Source: Paraflavitalea soli (lineage in GTDB: Bacteria > Bacteroidota > Bacteroidia > Chitinophagales > Chitinophagaceae). Taken from it: a DNA stretch of 64,000 nucleotides. The notes below the pieces were generated by a model. It was not told the DNA's origin. It made no database searches and saw only the letters and a program-made list of their open reading frames with translations. Shown here piece after piece: positions 20,802-29,257 of this stretch. Where the stretch lies: positions 2,422,546 to 2,486,545 of the forward strand of contig NZ_CP032157.1 of assembly GCF_003555545.1 (NCBI RefSeq), written 5' to 3'. The first letter of the stretch is position 1, and each line of letters begins with the position of its first letter. The position numbers were made by a program, and so were the translations under genes.

Positions 20802-23800
20802 TTGACTATGAATCTTTCCTTTAACAGGATCCACCGGACTATACTGTTCCGGATCCTCTCCTTATTATTACTGCTTTCGCAATTGACAGCCAATGCCCAA
20901 TCAGGCGCGCCCCTGCGACGACCTATTTCGCCTCAACAACCCACCTGGTTCATTCACATCGATTCCTGGAACCAGGCTGATCCCCAAAAGATCATCGATA
21001 TGGTTCCGGCAGACATCAGGCCTTATGTGGTCTTCAACATTTCCATTTCTATCAACCATGATCGCCTTACCAGTAAATGGCTCCAGGCTGAATATGGGTA
21101 TGAAATTGCCAGATCATGGTTAAGGGTATGTGCCGAGAACCGTGTATGGGCCATGATCCAGCAATCCAGCGGAGGCTTTCAACACTTCTCTGAAACCGAT
21201 CTGACCGTATATGAGGAATTCTACCGCGAATACCCGAATTTCCTCGGCTTCAATTATGCAGAACAGTTCTGGGGATACGATGGTTCCCTGCAGCCCCCCA
21301 CCTCCAACAGTTATGATGCTATTTCGCCGCCCTGGGCCAATCGCATAGCCCTTTTTGCCCAGTTGCTGGAACTAAGCAACCGGTACGGTGGTTACCTGGT
21401 GGTAAGCTGGTGTCCTAATCAATGGAATCCCAATATCAATCCCATCGGTATGCTGAAAAGAAATCCTGCCTTTGCAGCAGCCTGCCGCAATTATACACAG
21501 AACTATATCCTGTGCGAAAAATACACCCAGGAATCCTACCAGCTCGACATGGAGAGTACTTGCCTGGGAGCCTATATGTCCGGTTATGCAGGCCAGTATG
21601 GCATACGTTATGATGAAACAGGGTGGACGAACGCAAATGGTGTTCATGCCGACTTCACCATGGCTTCCGGCATTGCACCCCACCTGGAACATATTATGTT
21701 GACCGGCGAAACGGTTATTGACGGTCCTGAATTGATCATGACACAAACAGCCCGGGAACTCAGCACAGCTACAACGTCCGACGGATTTACACGTCGCCGC
21801 TGGGAATTTTATCCGCAGTTCCACAATATTAATATCGACCTGTTCCGCAAGATCATCGACGGCACCATCCGTATTCCCACCCGTCAGGAAGTGATCAACC
21901 GCACCAAGGTGGTTATTGTCAACGATGTCAGCAGCGGCAGCAACCAGGACCAGTACAGCTCACCCCAAACACTTTTTGAAGGACTCTACCGCATGGACAA
22001 TGACGGTAACTATGAATTGAACAAAAGCTTTTTCAAAAAGACCGGTCGCTATCCTGCCATCCCTACCGTCTTTCAGCTGGATGATGTGCCGGCTAATTCC
22101 TTCCAGGTGAAGATCAATAAGTCGGCATATGCCAGCCGCTGGCCCAGCATTACGGCAAAGACCAACGAATTAAACACCCTGTTCCCATCGGAATACACCG
22201 GCACCTTGTATGCAGGCCGGCATGAGAATGGATGGGTGATCTATAATCCTTTTAAGACCGATCAAACGGCCAGCGCCAACATTCCTTTCAAATACAATAC
22301 CTGCAGTTCCATGGATATTACCTTCTCGCAATACGCAAGCGCAGTAGTAAAAGAAACAGCCAACCAGTTAAAAGTTTACCTGAACAATTATGACAATGTG
22401 CTCAATACAGGGTTGAAGACCAATACCATCCGCATCAATGGAAGTACAGCTCAGCCAACCTGGTCTTATACAGACCGCGGCAGCCACCAGGCTAGTGTTG
22501 TATCAGCCAGTTGGTCGGGCGGTGTCTTTACACTCACCATTCAGCACAATGGCGCACTCGATCTCACGATCAACTGCGCAGGAACGGCTACCGGACGATT
22601 GACAACGTATACGCCTTCAACGCTTATCTCCCCTGTTCCACCTCCTGTGTACCAGGGCCCCATCCAGCACGAAGCAGAACATTTCGATTTCAAAAACATT
22701 GCCGGCAACACCGCCAACGGGGTCAGTGGCGCTATCCGCAACTATACCGGGCAGGGTTACCTTCAGTTCGGTACAAACGCAGCAGCCAGCATCAGGGATA
22801 CCCTGTACGTCACCTATCCCGGCACCTATCAATTGCAAACCAAGTATGCGGTAACAGGCGGCAATGTTGGCACCACAAATCTCTATGTAAATGGAAGCAA
22901 TGTGGCCACTCCTTCCTTTATACAAACGGCTTCCACCAGCACCTGGGCAGTCAACACACAAACAATAACCCTCAATGCAGGCTTCAACACCATTGAGCTC
23001 AGGGCAAATACAGCAGCTCCCTATTCAATGTATGTGGACAATATAACAGTACGCCCGCTCAGTAGCGGAGGGAATATCATCCAGGAAAACACCATTGGTT
23101 TCTGTGCCGTAGATGGAACGGTCGATACCAACAATGCCGGTTACACAGGTACCGGTTTTGCCAACACCAACAATGCAGTGGGTACCGGCATCAACTGGAA
23201 AATTGATTTTGCTGCCATTGGTACGCAGGCCTTCACCTTCCGTTATGCATCCATCGACAACAGGACAGCCAACCTGTTCATCAACGGTTCACTGGCCGGA
23301 TCCACCATTAGTTTTCCTTCCACTGGCTCCTGGACTACCTGGGGCACGCTTACCGTATACGCCAATACAGCAGCAGGCATCAGCGATGTTCGCCTCGAAG
23401 CAGCCGGTAGCAGCGGGCTGCCCAATGTAGACTATATCCAGGTGGCCGGCGGCACAGCCGCCAATTGCGCCACAGCCGTCACTACCTATGCTATCCAGGA
23501 AAATGAGACTGGGTTTTGCAGTGTCGATGGAATCCTTGAAAACAATTACCTTGGGTTTGTAGGCAGCGGCTTCGCCAATCTGAACAATGCTATAGGTGCA
23601 GGTATCAGCTGGCGCGTCAATGCAGCTTCAGCAGGCGCCAAAACCTTCACTTTCCGTTATGCCAGCACCGACAGCCGTCCGGGCAGACTATTGATCAATG
23701 GAACCCAAGCCATCGCAAGCGTTGCTTTCCCCGCCACCGGATCCTGGGCAACCTGGTCTACAGTTACCGTAACGGCCAATACACCGGCAGGCACCGTCGA

Positions 23801-24209
23801 TATTCGCCTCGAAGCAACCAACGCTACCGGCCTCGGCAATATCGATTACCTGTCCGTGACCAACAGCACACCAGTGGCCTGTCAAACTGCCCTGCTTGCA
23901 GGAATTGATAATCCGGTCACAGGTGTACCGGTCAATGCGGAGTCCACAGACAGATCGCACCTGAAAGAAAGCACGATCAGGTTATCGCCCAACCCGGCCC
24001 ACCACGAGATCACCGTCAGTTTAAGCACGCCATGGAAAGCCGGTGATCAATTGATCGTTGCTGATGCTGCCGGCAAGCCGGTGATCAGCCGTTCGATCAA
24101 CCGTAATACAGAAGTGTTGAATATAGCAAAATTGCCGGCTGGCAACTATTTCATCAAAATAATCAATAACAAGGCAGAACAGGCAACCCTGCAGTTCATT
24201 AAGCAGTAA
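20802..24209 (+). CDS. GH98 xylanase-like enzyme with CBM35/6-type modules and T9SS sorting domain
   Basis: This 1135-residue secreted protein has a signal peptide (about 1-32) and a GH98 catalytic module (~38-400) with typical starts RRPISPQQPTWFIHIDSWN and IRPYVVFNISISI, then a C-terminal GH98 beta domain to ~610. A CBM35/CBM6-type module follows (~618-750), then two closely similar CBM6-type modules in tandem (~761-885 and ~899-1030; both open with ENxxGFC and VDG). The last ~80 residues (RLSPNPAHHEITVSL to the end) are a type A T9SS sorting domain, so the enzyme is exported to the surface or medium. GH98 includes endo-beta-galactosidases and an endo-xylanase of Bacteroides ovatus; the xylan setting favours the latter. 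It is the only endo-acting backbone candidate in the window. Confidence 0.9.
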   Translation: MTMNLSFNRIHRTILFRILSLLLLLSQLTANAQSGAPLRRPISPQQPTWFIHIDSWNQADPQKIIDMVPADIRPYVVFNISISINHDRLTSKWLQAEYGYEIARSWLRVCAENRVWAMIQQSSGGFQHFSETDLTVYEEFYREYPNFLGFNYAEQFWGYDGSLQPPTSNSYDAISPPWANRIALFAQLLELSNRYGGYLVVSWCPNQWNPNINPIGMLKRNPAFAAACRNYTQNYILCEKYTQESYQLDMESTCLGAYMSGYAGQYGIRYDETGWTNANGVHADFTMASGIAPHLEHIMLTGETVIDGPELIMTQTARELSTATTSDGFTRRRWEFYPQFHNINIDLFRKIIDGTIRIPTRQEVINRTKVVIVNDVSSGSNQDQYSSPQTLFEGLYRMDNDGNYELNKSFFKKTGRYPAIPTVFQLDDVPANSFQVKINKSAYASRWPSITAKTNELNTLFPSEYTGTLYAGRHENGWVIYNPFKTDQTASANIPFKYNTCSSMDITFSQYASAVVKETANQLKVYLNNYDNVLNTGLKTNTIRINGSTAQPTWSYTDRGSHQASVVSASWSGGVFTLTIQHNGALDLTINCAGTATGRLTTYTPSTLISPVPPPVYQGPIQHEAEHFDFKNIAGNTANGVSGAIRNYTGQGYLQFGTNAAASIRDTLYVTYPGTYQLQTKYAVTGGNVGTTNLYVNGSNVATPSFIQTASTSTWAVNTQTITLNAGFNTIELRANTAAPYSMYVDNITVRPLSSGGNIIQENTIGFCAVDGTVDTNNAGYTGTGFANTNNAVGTGINWKIDFAAIGTQAFTFRYASIDNRTANLFINGSLAGSTISFPSTGSWTTWGTLTVYANTAAGISDVRLEAAGSSGLPNVDYIQVAGGTAANCATAVTTYAIQENETGFCSVDGILENNYLGFVGSGFANLNNAIGAGISWRVNAASAGAKTFTFRYASTDSRPGRLLINGTQAIASVAFPATGSWATWSTVTVTANTPAGTVDIRLEATNATGLGNIDYLSVTNSTPVACQTALLAGIDNPVTGVPVNAESTDRSHLKESTIRLSPNPAHHEITVSLSTPWKAGDQLIVADAAGKPVISRSINRNTEVLNIAKLPAGNYFIKIINNKAEQATLQFIKQ

Positions 24210-24227
24210 CATCCGCTGCCAACAAAC

Positions 24228-24257
24228 AAGGCTGTTCCTGAAAAGGGACAGCCTTTC
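24228..24257 (+). terminator. intrinsic terminator after GH98 gene
   Basis: An 11-bp stem (AAGGCTGTTCC / GGGACAGCCTT, one G-T pair) is followed by TTCTCC. It lies 19 nt after the GH98 stop and before the separate promoter region of the GH97 gene. Confidence 0.65.
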
Positions 24258-24269
24258 TCCTACAGCATA

Positions 24270-24283
24270 ATTGAGACGATTGA
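24270..24283 (+). promoter_or_regulatory. GAGAC-type motif before GH97 gene
   Basis: TTGAGACGATTGAA lies 60-73 nt upstream of the GH97 start and is identical over 14 nt to the motif at 58161-58174 before the esterase operon. A shared regulator is inferred. Confidence 0.4.
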
Positions 24284-24342
24284 ACTATTACAACCCATCT
24301 CCTGCACGGTATGCTGACCATCGAACAGCTTAATTTTGACCT

Positions 24343-26295
24343 ATGCAAAAGACACACAACAACAGATCCGTTTTCTTCACCAGACAGCAGCTTGTATTGA
24401 GCTCCATGCTGCTGGCGGCAGCCTTTACACAGGCACAAACAAACCAGGTTGCCAGTCCCGATAAAAATGTAACGGTCACCATGCAACCTGCTGCCGGTGT
24501 GTTGACCTGGCAGGTGGCCCACCATGGAAAACTGGTGATACAACCTTCACCCCTCGGCCTGCAAACAGCTACCAATAACTTCACCGGTCCCTGGCGCGTA
24601 GACAGTGCTTCTGCAGTAACAGAGATTACCGACAGCTATGAACTCTTTACCGGCAAAAAAAGCCGCATCCAATACAAAGCCAATAAAAAAACATTCTATT
24701 GCAGCGACGCTACAGGCAAGCCCCTGCACATCATTTACCAGGTAGCCAATGATGGCATCGGTTTCCGCTACTTTCTGCCCGCACAGACCAATGATACCAT
24801 CCGCGTCATCAACGAGCTAACCAGCTTCACTTTCGATACCACCGCCAGGGCATTCCTCCAGCCCATGCAAACAGCCAAGACAGGATTTGAAAGCACCAAT
24901 CCGGCTTATGAGGACAACTACCGGCAGCAGGTACCTGTAGGCGCTCCATCCGGTACAGGATGGGTCTACCCTGCCCTGTTCAAACTGCAGGACACCTGGG
25001 TCCTGCTTTCCGAAGCAGGTCTGGATGGTACTTACTGCGCCACCCGCTTAAAGAACGAAGCCAAAACACCGGTCTATAAAATAGCTTTTCCCGATCCGCG
25101 CGAGACCATGGAACCCGATGGCGTACTCCCGCGATCAGCCGGCCCCGTTTATTCACCCTGGCGCGTAGTAACCATCGGTAGCCTCAAAACCATCATGGAA
25201 TCAACCCTCGGTACAGACCTGGCCCCTGCTTCTACTGTTCGTAACAGGAAATTTATACAACCCGGTAAAGCATCCTGGAGCTGGATCATGTCAAAAGACG
25301 ACTCGATCGTATACTCCGAACAAAAAAGATATGTTGATTATGCCGCCGATATGAAATGGCAATACTGCCTCATAGATGCCAATTGGGACAGGAATATTGG
25401 CTACGACCGCATCGGCGAACTGGCAGCTTATGCCAGGTCAAAAAAAGTGGGCTTGTTGCTCTGGTACAATTCCGCCGGCAACTGGAATACCGTGAAGATG
25501 ACGCCAAAAGATAAATTATTGACCCATCAAAGCAGAAGCGCGGAATTTGCCTTGCTTAAAAAAATGGGCATAAAAGGTATTAAGGTTGATTTCTTCGGAG
25601 GCGATGGCCGTTCGGTGATACAGTATTACATCGACATCCTCAACGACGCCGCTGAAGCCGGCCTGCTGGTAAACTTTCACGGAGCTACCCTGCCGCGTGG
25701 CTGGAGCCGTACCTACCCCCACCTCATCACCACAGAGGCTGTCAAAGGATTTGAAATGATCACCTTCAGCCAGCGCGATGCAGACAATGAGGCCAATCAT
25801 GCCGCCATGCTGCCCTACACGCGTAATATTTTCGATCCGATGGACTTTACCCCCACCAACCTGTACAAGATCCAATCCAATGTCAAACGGAAAACCACCA
25901 GCGCCTTCGAACTGGCCACCGCTGTCATTTATTTATCCGGTATCCAGCACATAGCAGAGTCACCCGCAGGCATGGCCCAGGTGCCGGCTGAAGTAAAAAA
26001 CTTCCTGCAACAATTGCCCAATCGTTGGGATGACGTGCAATTTATTGAAGGGTTCCCGGGCAAGTATGTGGTCATTGCACGCAAGGCAGGCAGGAAATGG
26101 TATATCGCCGGCATCAATGGAGAAAATACACTCCGCCAGCTGCAGCTCGATCTCACCGCTTTCAAAGCGCGAAAAGCAAACCTGATAGCCGATGGCAATA
26201 CCCAACTGGATTTTACTATCGAAAAAAAGAGACCCACGGATCTGAAAACGATCACCATGCAGGCAGCAGGAGGTTTTGTAATCATCGTAGAATAG
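24343..26295 (+). CDS. GH97 family alpha-glycosidase (retaining type, alpha-galactosidase-like)
   Basis: This 650-residue exported enzyme (signal peptide about 1-32) has the GH97 N-terminal beta-sandwich (~33-300), the catalytic (beta/alpha)8 barrel (~300-560) and the C-terminal beta domain (~560-650). The barrel carries KGIKVDFFGGDGR, where D416 fits the catalytic nucleophile of retaining GH97 alpha-galactosidases such as BtGH97b; inverting SusB-type enzymes lack this Asp. Downstream marks are LVNFHGATLPRGWSRTYPHLI, in two parts, and EAVKGFE. It probably removes alpha-galactosyl (or alpha-glucosyl) side groups from xylan or a related hemicellulose in the periplasm. It has its own upstream GAGAC motif. 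Confidence 0.9.
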   Translation: MQKTHNNRSVFFTRQQLVLSSMLLAAAFTQAQTNQVASPDKNVTVTMQPAAGVLTWQVAHHGKLVIQPSPLGLQTATNNFTGPWRVDSASAVTEITDSYELFTGKKSRIQYKANKKTFYCSDATGKPLHIIYQVANDGIGFRYFLPAQTNDTIRVINELTSFTFDTTARAFLQPMQTAKTGFESTNPAYEDNYRQQVPVGAPSGTGWVYPALFKLQDTWVLLSEAGLDGTYCATRLKNEAKTPVYKIAFPDPRETMEPDGVLPRSAGPVYSPWRVVTIGSLKTIMESTLGTDLAPASTVRNRKFIQPGKASWSWIMSKDDSIVYSEQKRYVDYAADMKWQYCLIDANWDRNIGYDRIGELAAYARSKKVGLLLWYNSAGNWNTVKMTPKDKLLTHQSRSAEFALLKKMGIKGIKVDFFGGDGRSVIQYYIDILNDAAEAGLLVNFHGATLPRGWSRTYPHLITTEAVKGFEMITFSQRDADNEANHAAMLPYTRNIFDPMDFTPTNLYKIQSNVKRKTTSAFELATAVIYLSGIQHIAESPAGMAQVPAEVKNFLQQLPNRWDDVQFIEGFPGKYVVIARKAGRKWYIAGINGENTLRQLQLDLTAFKARKANLIADGNTQLDFTIEKKRPTDLKTITMQAAGGFVIIVE

Positions 26296-26300
26296 AACGC

Positions 26301-26351
26301 AAAAAAGGGAGTGATGAGACCATCCTCCCTTATGATTGCTTATGAGAAAAC
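26301..26351. terminator. hairpin terminator element 1 (with conserved flank)
   Basis: AAGGGAG and CTCCCTT arms (26306-26312 and 26325-26331), extended by GATG/CATC across an AGAC loop, are flanked by six A on the plus side, giving T6 for minus-strand transcripts. TATGAGAAAAC follows at 26341-26351. The same arrangement recurs at 49986-50042. It lies between convergent GH97 and lipoprotein genes. Confidence 0.65.
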
Positions 26352-26356
26352 GAAGC

Positions 26357-26380
26357 CGTTAAAGTCCTGCAACTTTAACG
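26357..26380. terminator. perfect 9-bp hairpin next to lipoprotein gene end
   Basis: CGTTAAAGT-CCTGCA-ACTTTAACG forms a perfect 9-bp stem with a 6-nt loop, 10 nt after the minus-strand lipoprotein stop. It lacks a strong U tract and may act as an RNA 3'-end stabiliser together with the next hairpin. Confidence 0.4.
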
Positions 26381-26390
26381 CGAAAACTGA

Positions 26391-27434
26391 TTATTTCACT
26401 ACAGGCGTATAGTACTCAGGCGCCACCGCACGGTCACGCATCACCAGCGTATCGGTTGATACGATCTGCATCAGCGGATGATCGATCGTATAGGTCAGGT
26501 AAACCGCATCGCGGTCCTTGGCACCCCAGCTGTTCTTTTCGCCGCGCTTTACAAACTTACCGCTGCCCGTAGCCGTAAAGCCACTGCCGGAGGCAGAGAT
26601 GCTGCAGTTATCATTTTTGGCGTCGAAGGTCAGCAGCAGGTTCATAGCAATATTACCGCCACTGCTGTTTTGAAATACCAGCGGCAGTTCTACCGTACCC
26701 AGCGATTTAGTCGTCATCTTCTTCACCTCGTCCTGCTCCACATATTCCTTGTGGCGCGTGATCGTCTTGTCAAGGTTGCTGTTGCCCGGCTTACCCGTCA
26801 CCACGTCCTTACCACGGCGCAGGTAATTGCCATGCCAGGCATTGACAAACTTCACCGCATACACGATAAAGTCCTTGGGTTTTACCGTCCAGTGCAGGTC
26901 GATAGCACGGTTGGCATTCGCCATGGCAGGAACACCCTTCAGGATCGAATCAGCCCCTTGTACACTTTTCATCGTCAGGGGAATGGCATACGTATTGCCC
27001 AGCGATAAAGGATCAGCAAAAAAAGCATCGGTCAACTGTACCTCCACGCCGCCAAGAATACTCCCCGAAGGAATAGTGATCTGCTTGGACGCCAGTGTAT
27101 AATAGGAAGCGGGCATAGGAACCACCTTGGGATCCGTCCCCGAAAAGTAAAGATTGTTGCACAAGGCATCGTCCACATCAAACCCGATGACTACGTTATT
27201 CCTGTTTTCACGGGCTCCGCCCATGGTAGCTTTGATGGCCACTTTATGCTCATTATCCAGCGAATTATCCACCAGCAGGTCTTCGCCAAGTACCACCGTC
27301 CTTACAGGGAACTGTGAGGCAAAATAAACGGTCTGGTAATCGAAATCATTAAAGGAAACGTCCTGGTTTTTATTACAGGAAGAGAATACACCGGCGACTA
27401 CTACCAGGCATGCAAGAATATGTTTTGATTTCAT
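26391..27434 (-). CDS. DUF1735/BT_3987-like surface glycan-binding lipoprotein (XusE-like position)
   Basis: This 347-residue lipoprotein has a signal ending in VFSSC (MKSKHILACLVVVAGVFSSC). An N-terminal DUF1735-type beta domain follows (~30-160, with VVIGFDVDDALCN and ITIPSGSILGGVEVQL), then a C-terminal DUF4361-like part with KFVNAWHGNYLRRG and DAVYLTYTID. Such proteins follow tandem SusCD pairs in xylan loci of Bacteroides and Prevotella (xusE position) and are thought to bind glycan at the surface. The open frame begins at 27458, but ATG at 27434 gives the proper lipoprotein signal. It follows the SusD gene by 31 nt. Confidence 0.85.
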   Translation of the reverse strand: MKSKHILACLVVVAGVFSSCNKNQDVSFNDFDYQTVYFASQFPVRTVVLGEDLLVDNSLDNEHKVAIKATMGGARENRNNVVIGFDVDDALCNNLYFSGTDPKVVPMPASYYTLASKQITIPSGSILGGVEVQLTDAFFADPLSLGNTYAIPLTMKSVQGADSILKGVPAMANANRAIDLHWTVKPKDFIVYAVKFVNAWHGNYLRRGKDVVTGKPGNSNLDKTITRHKEYVEQDEVKKMTTKSLGTVELPLVFQNSSGGNIAMNLLLTFDAKNDNCSISASGSGFTATGSGKFVKRGEKNSWGAKDRDAVYLTYTIDHPLMQIVSTDTLVMRDRAVAPEYYTPVVK

Positions 27435-27465
27435 GTAATTAGAATTTAAAATGATCATTCACCAA

Positions 27466-29235
27466 TTAATGCCAGCCTTTGTTTTGAACAAGCTTATTGT
27501 ATTTCAACACCTCCGAAAAAGGGATAGGCCCGTAATACATATGATCCTGGTACGTTCTTGTCTCAACATTTAAGGGAGTAATACTGGCGCCATTAACATC
27601 CAGGCCACGCGCTGCTTCATTGAGATTGGCCTTCCAGCGACGCAGGTCCCAGAAGCGGAAGCTCTCGAAGCAGAGCTCCAGCCGGCGTTCATTACGGATC
27701 AATGCCCGCATTTTATCTTTATCCCCTTTGATCTCTTCCAGGTAAGCATCGCCATTGCCCGTACCTACACCGGCACGCTTTCGGATGGCCTTGATCACAT
27801 CATAAGCCGAATACGCATGACTGCCCGTTCCTAAAGGTCCCCAAGCCTCATTGGCTGCTTCAGCATAGGCAAGGTATATTTCCGTATAGCGGATGCGGGG
27901 TATATAATGATTCCTGCCGGTAATGGAAGCCGGGTTACGGTTTACATCCATACGAAGGCGTTTTTTCAGGTAGTAGCCCGTACGCGTGGAAGCAGGCCTG
28001 GCATTGATCCCATTGTCCGAACCCGAGGCGCTGCCAGTATAGATCACCTGGTTACCCACACCCGCGGTGCTGCCGTTATAAATGATATAGCGGGCCAGCC
28101 GGGGATCTCTTCCCGTATAGGGGCTTGCCGCATCGTAGCCGCTATTACTGTTGCCCACAGGGTATCCATTCGCCATGGGGAAAGCATCTACCAGGTTTTG
28201 TGAGGGATTCATCAGCCCCGTGCCAAACAAAGAAGGTGGAAAATGCTGCGCCTCCAGGTCACTGTTACCCGTAAGCACATTTTCTCTCCAGATCATTTCT
28301 GCAGGATTGTTGCCCCCGCTCAAAGCGTCGATCTCCGTGTTATTGGCATAGTAGGTACCCCCATTGGCGGGCAATCCATTAATGCCGCCTTTGTAATCGA
28401 TCACCACCGCAGCGTGATCAGCTGCCTGCGCCCAGGTCATAGGGTTGGAAGCATGTTGGAAAGCCGGACTGGCAGCCAACAAGGCAGTTCTTGCCCGAAA
28501 AGATTTTGCGATCAATCCATTGAACAACTGGCTGGAATAAATGCCCATCACCCGGTTATACACCGCTGTTTTTTCCGTTACCGCCCGGAAGCGGTCCGGT
28601 ATCTGATTTACCGCACTAACGTCTTTGTACTCCATAGGCAAATTGGCATCTGCACTATCCAGGTCTTTATAGATCTGTTTGATGCAGGCGTCAAAGCTGG
28701 CGCGGGGCACATTGAAATCAGCATTGATGGTCTGCAGTTCAGTAATAATAGGTACTCCCATCAATTGTCCGTCTTCCGTATACCCGGCATGCGCCCGCAA
28801 CAGGAAATACATATAAAGCGCCCTCAATCCATAAGCCTCCCCTTTCATGCGCTTATTGAACAGGATGGCCGCCTCCGGGTCTGCCGCCCAATGGACCTTA
28901 TCCGCATTGGACAGGAACAGGTTCACATACTGGAGGGCGCCATACGATTGATTCCATACAGAAACAGGATTGTTGGCAGCCGTCCACGAGCCCGTTGCCA
29001 TTTGTAAAAGCGCATTCGTCCGCTGGTTCGTCACCGCATCGTCAGTGGCATATTCCGTATTGTCGTAATAAGCAGGGATCGTCCGGTAGGCATTCATCAC
29101 AAAGCCCTGCGCATAGCCGGCGTCCGTGTACATCTGCTCCACCGTCCGCATATTCTCCTCGTCGGCTGTCAATATCTTCTTACAACCAGTGAATAGGAAG
29201 GTCGCTATTCCTATCAGTAGCAAATTAATTCTCAT
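27466..29235 (-). CDS. SusD/RagB-family lipoprotein (XusD-like, second of tandem)
   Basis: This 589-residue lipoprotein has a signal with FLFTGC (Cys 18). SusD marks are MKGEAYGLRALYMYFLLRAHAGY, in two blocks, YTEIYLAYAEAANEAWG, RNERRLELCFESFRFWDLRR and the end YNKLVQNKGWH. It should bind xylan or xylo-oligosaccharides at the surface with the partner SusC encoded 22 nt upstream. The order here is SusC-SusD-SusC-SusD-lipoprotein, as in xusABCDE. Confidence 0.95.
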   Translation of the reverse strand: MRINLLLIGIATFLFTGCKKILTADEENMRTVEQMYTDAGYAQGFVMNAYRTIPAYYDNTEYATDDAVTNQRTNALLQMATGSWTAANNPVSVWNQSYGALQYVNLFLSNADKVHWAADPEAAILFNKRMKGEAYGLRALYMYFLLRAHAGYTEDGQLMGVPIITELQTINADFNVPRASFDACIKQIYKDLDSADANLPMEYKDVSAVNQIPDRFRAVTEKTAVYNRVMGIYSSQLFNGLIAKSFRARTALLAASPAFQHASNPMTWAQAADHAAVVIDYKGGINGLPANGGTYYANNTEIDALSGGNNPAEMIWRENVLTGNSDLEAQHFPPSLFGTGLMNPSQNLVDAFPMANGYPVGNSNSGYDAASPYTGRDPRLARYIIYNGSTAGVGNQVIYTGSASGSDNGINARPASTRTGYYLKKRLRMDVNRNPASITGRNHYIPRIRYTEIYLAYAEAANEAWGPLGTGSHAYSAYDVIKAIRKRAGVGTGNGDAYLEEIKGDKDKMRALIRNERRLELCFESFRFWDLRRWKANLNEAARGLDVNGASITPLNVETRTYQDHMYYGPIPFSEVLKYNKLVQNKGWH

Positions 29236-29257
29236 ATAGTTCGCACTTTATTGTTCA

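Noticed and set aside
28243-29007. Plus-strand frame of 254 codons opposite the XusD-like gene
   Set aside because: Shadow of a well supported SusD gene; no domain recognised.
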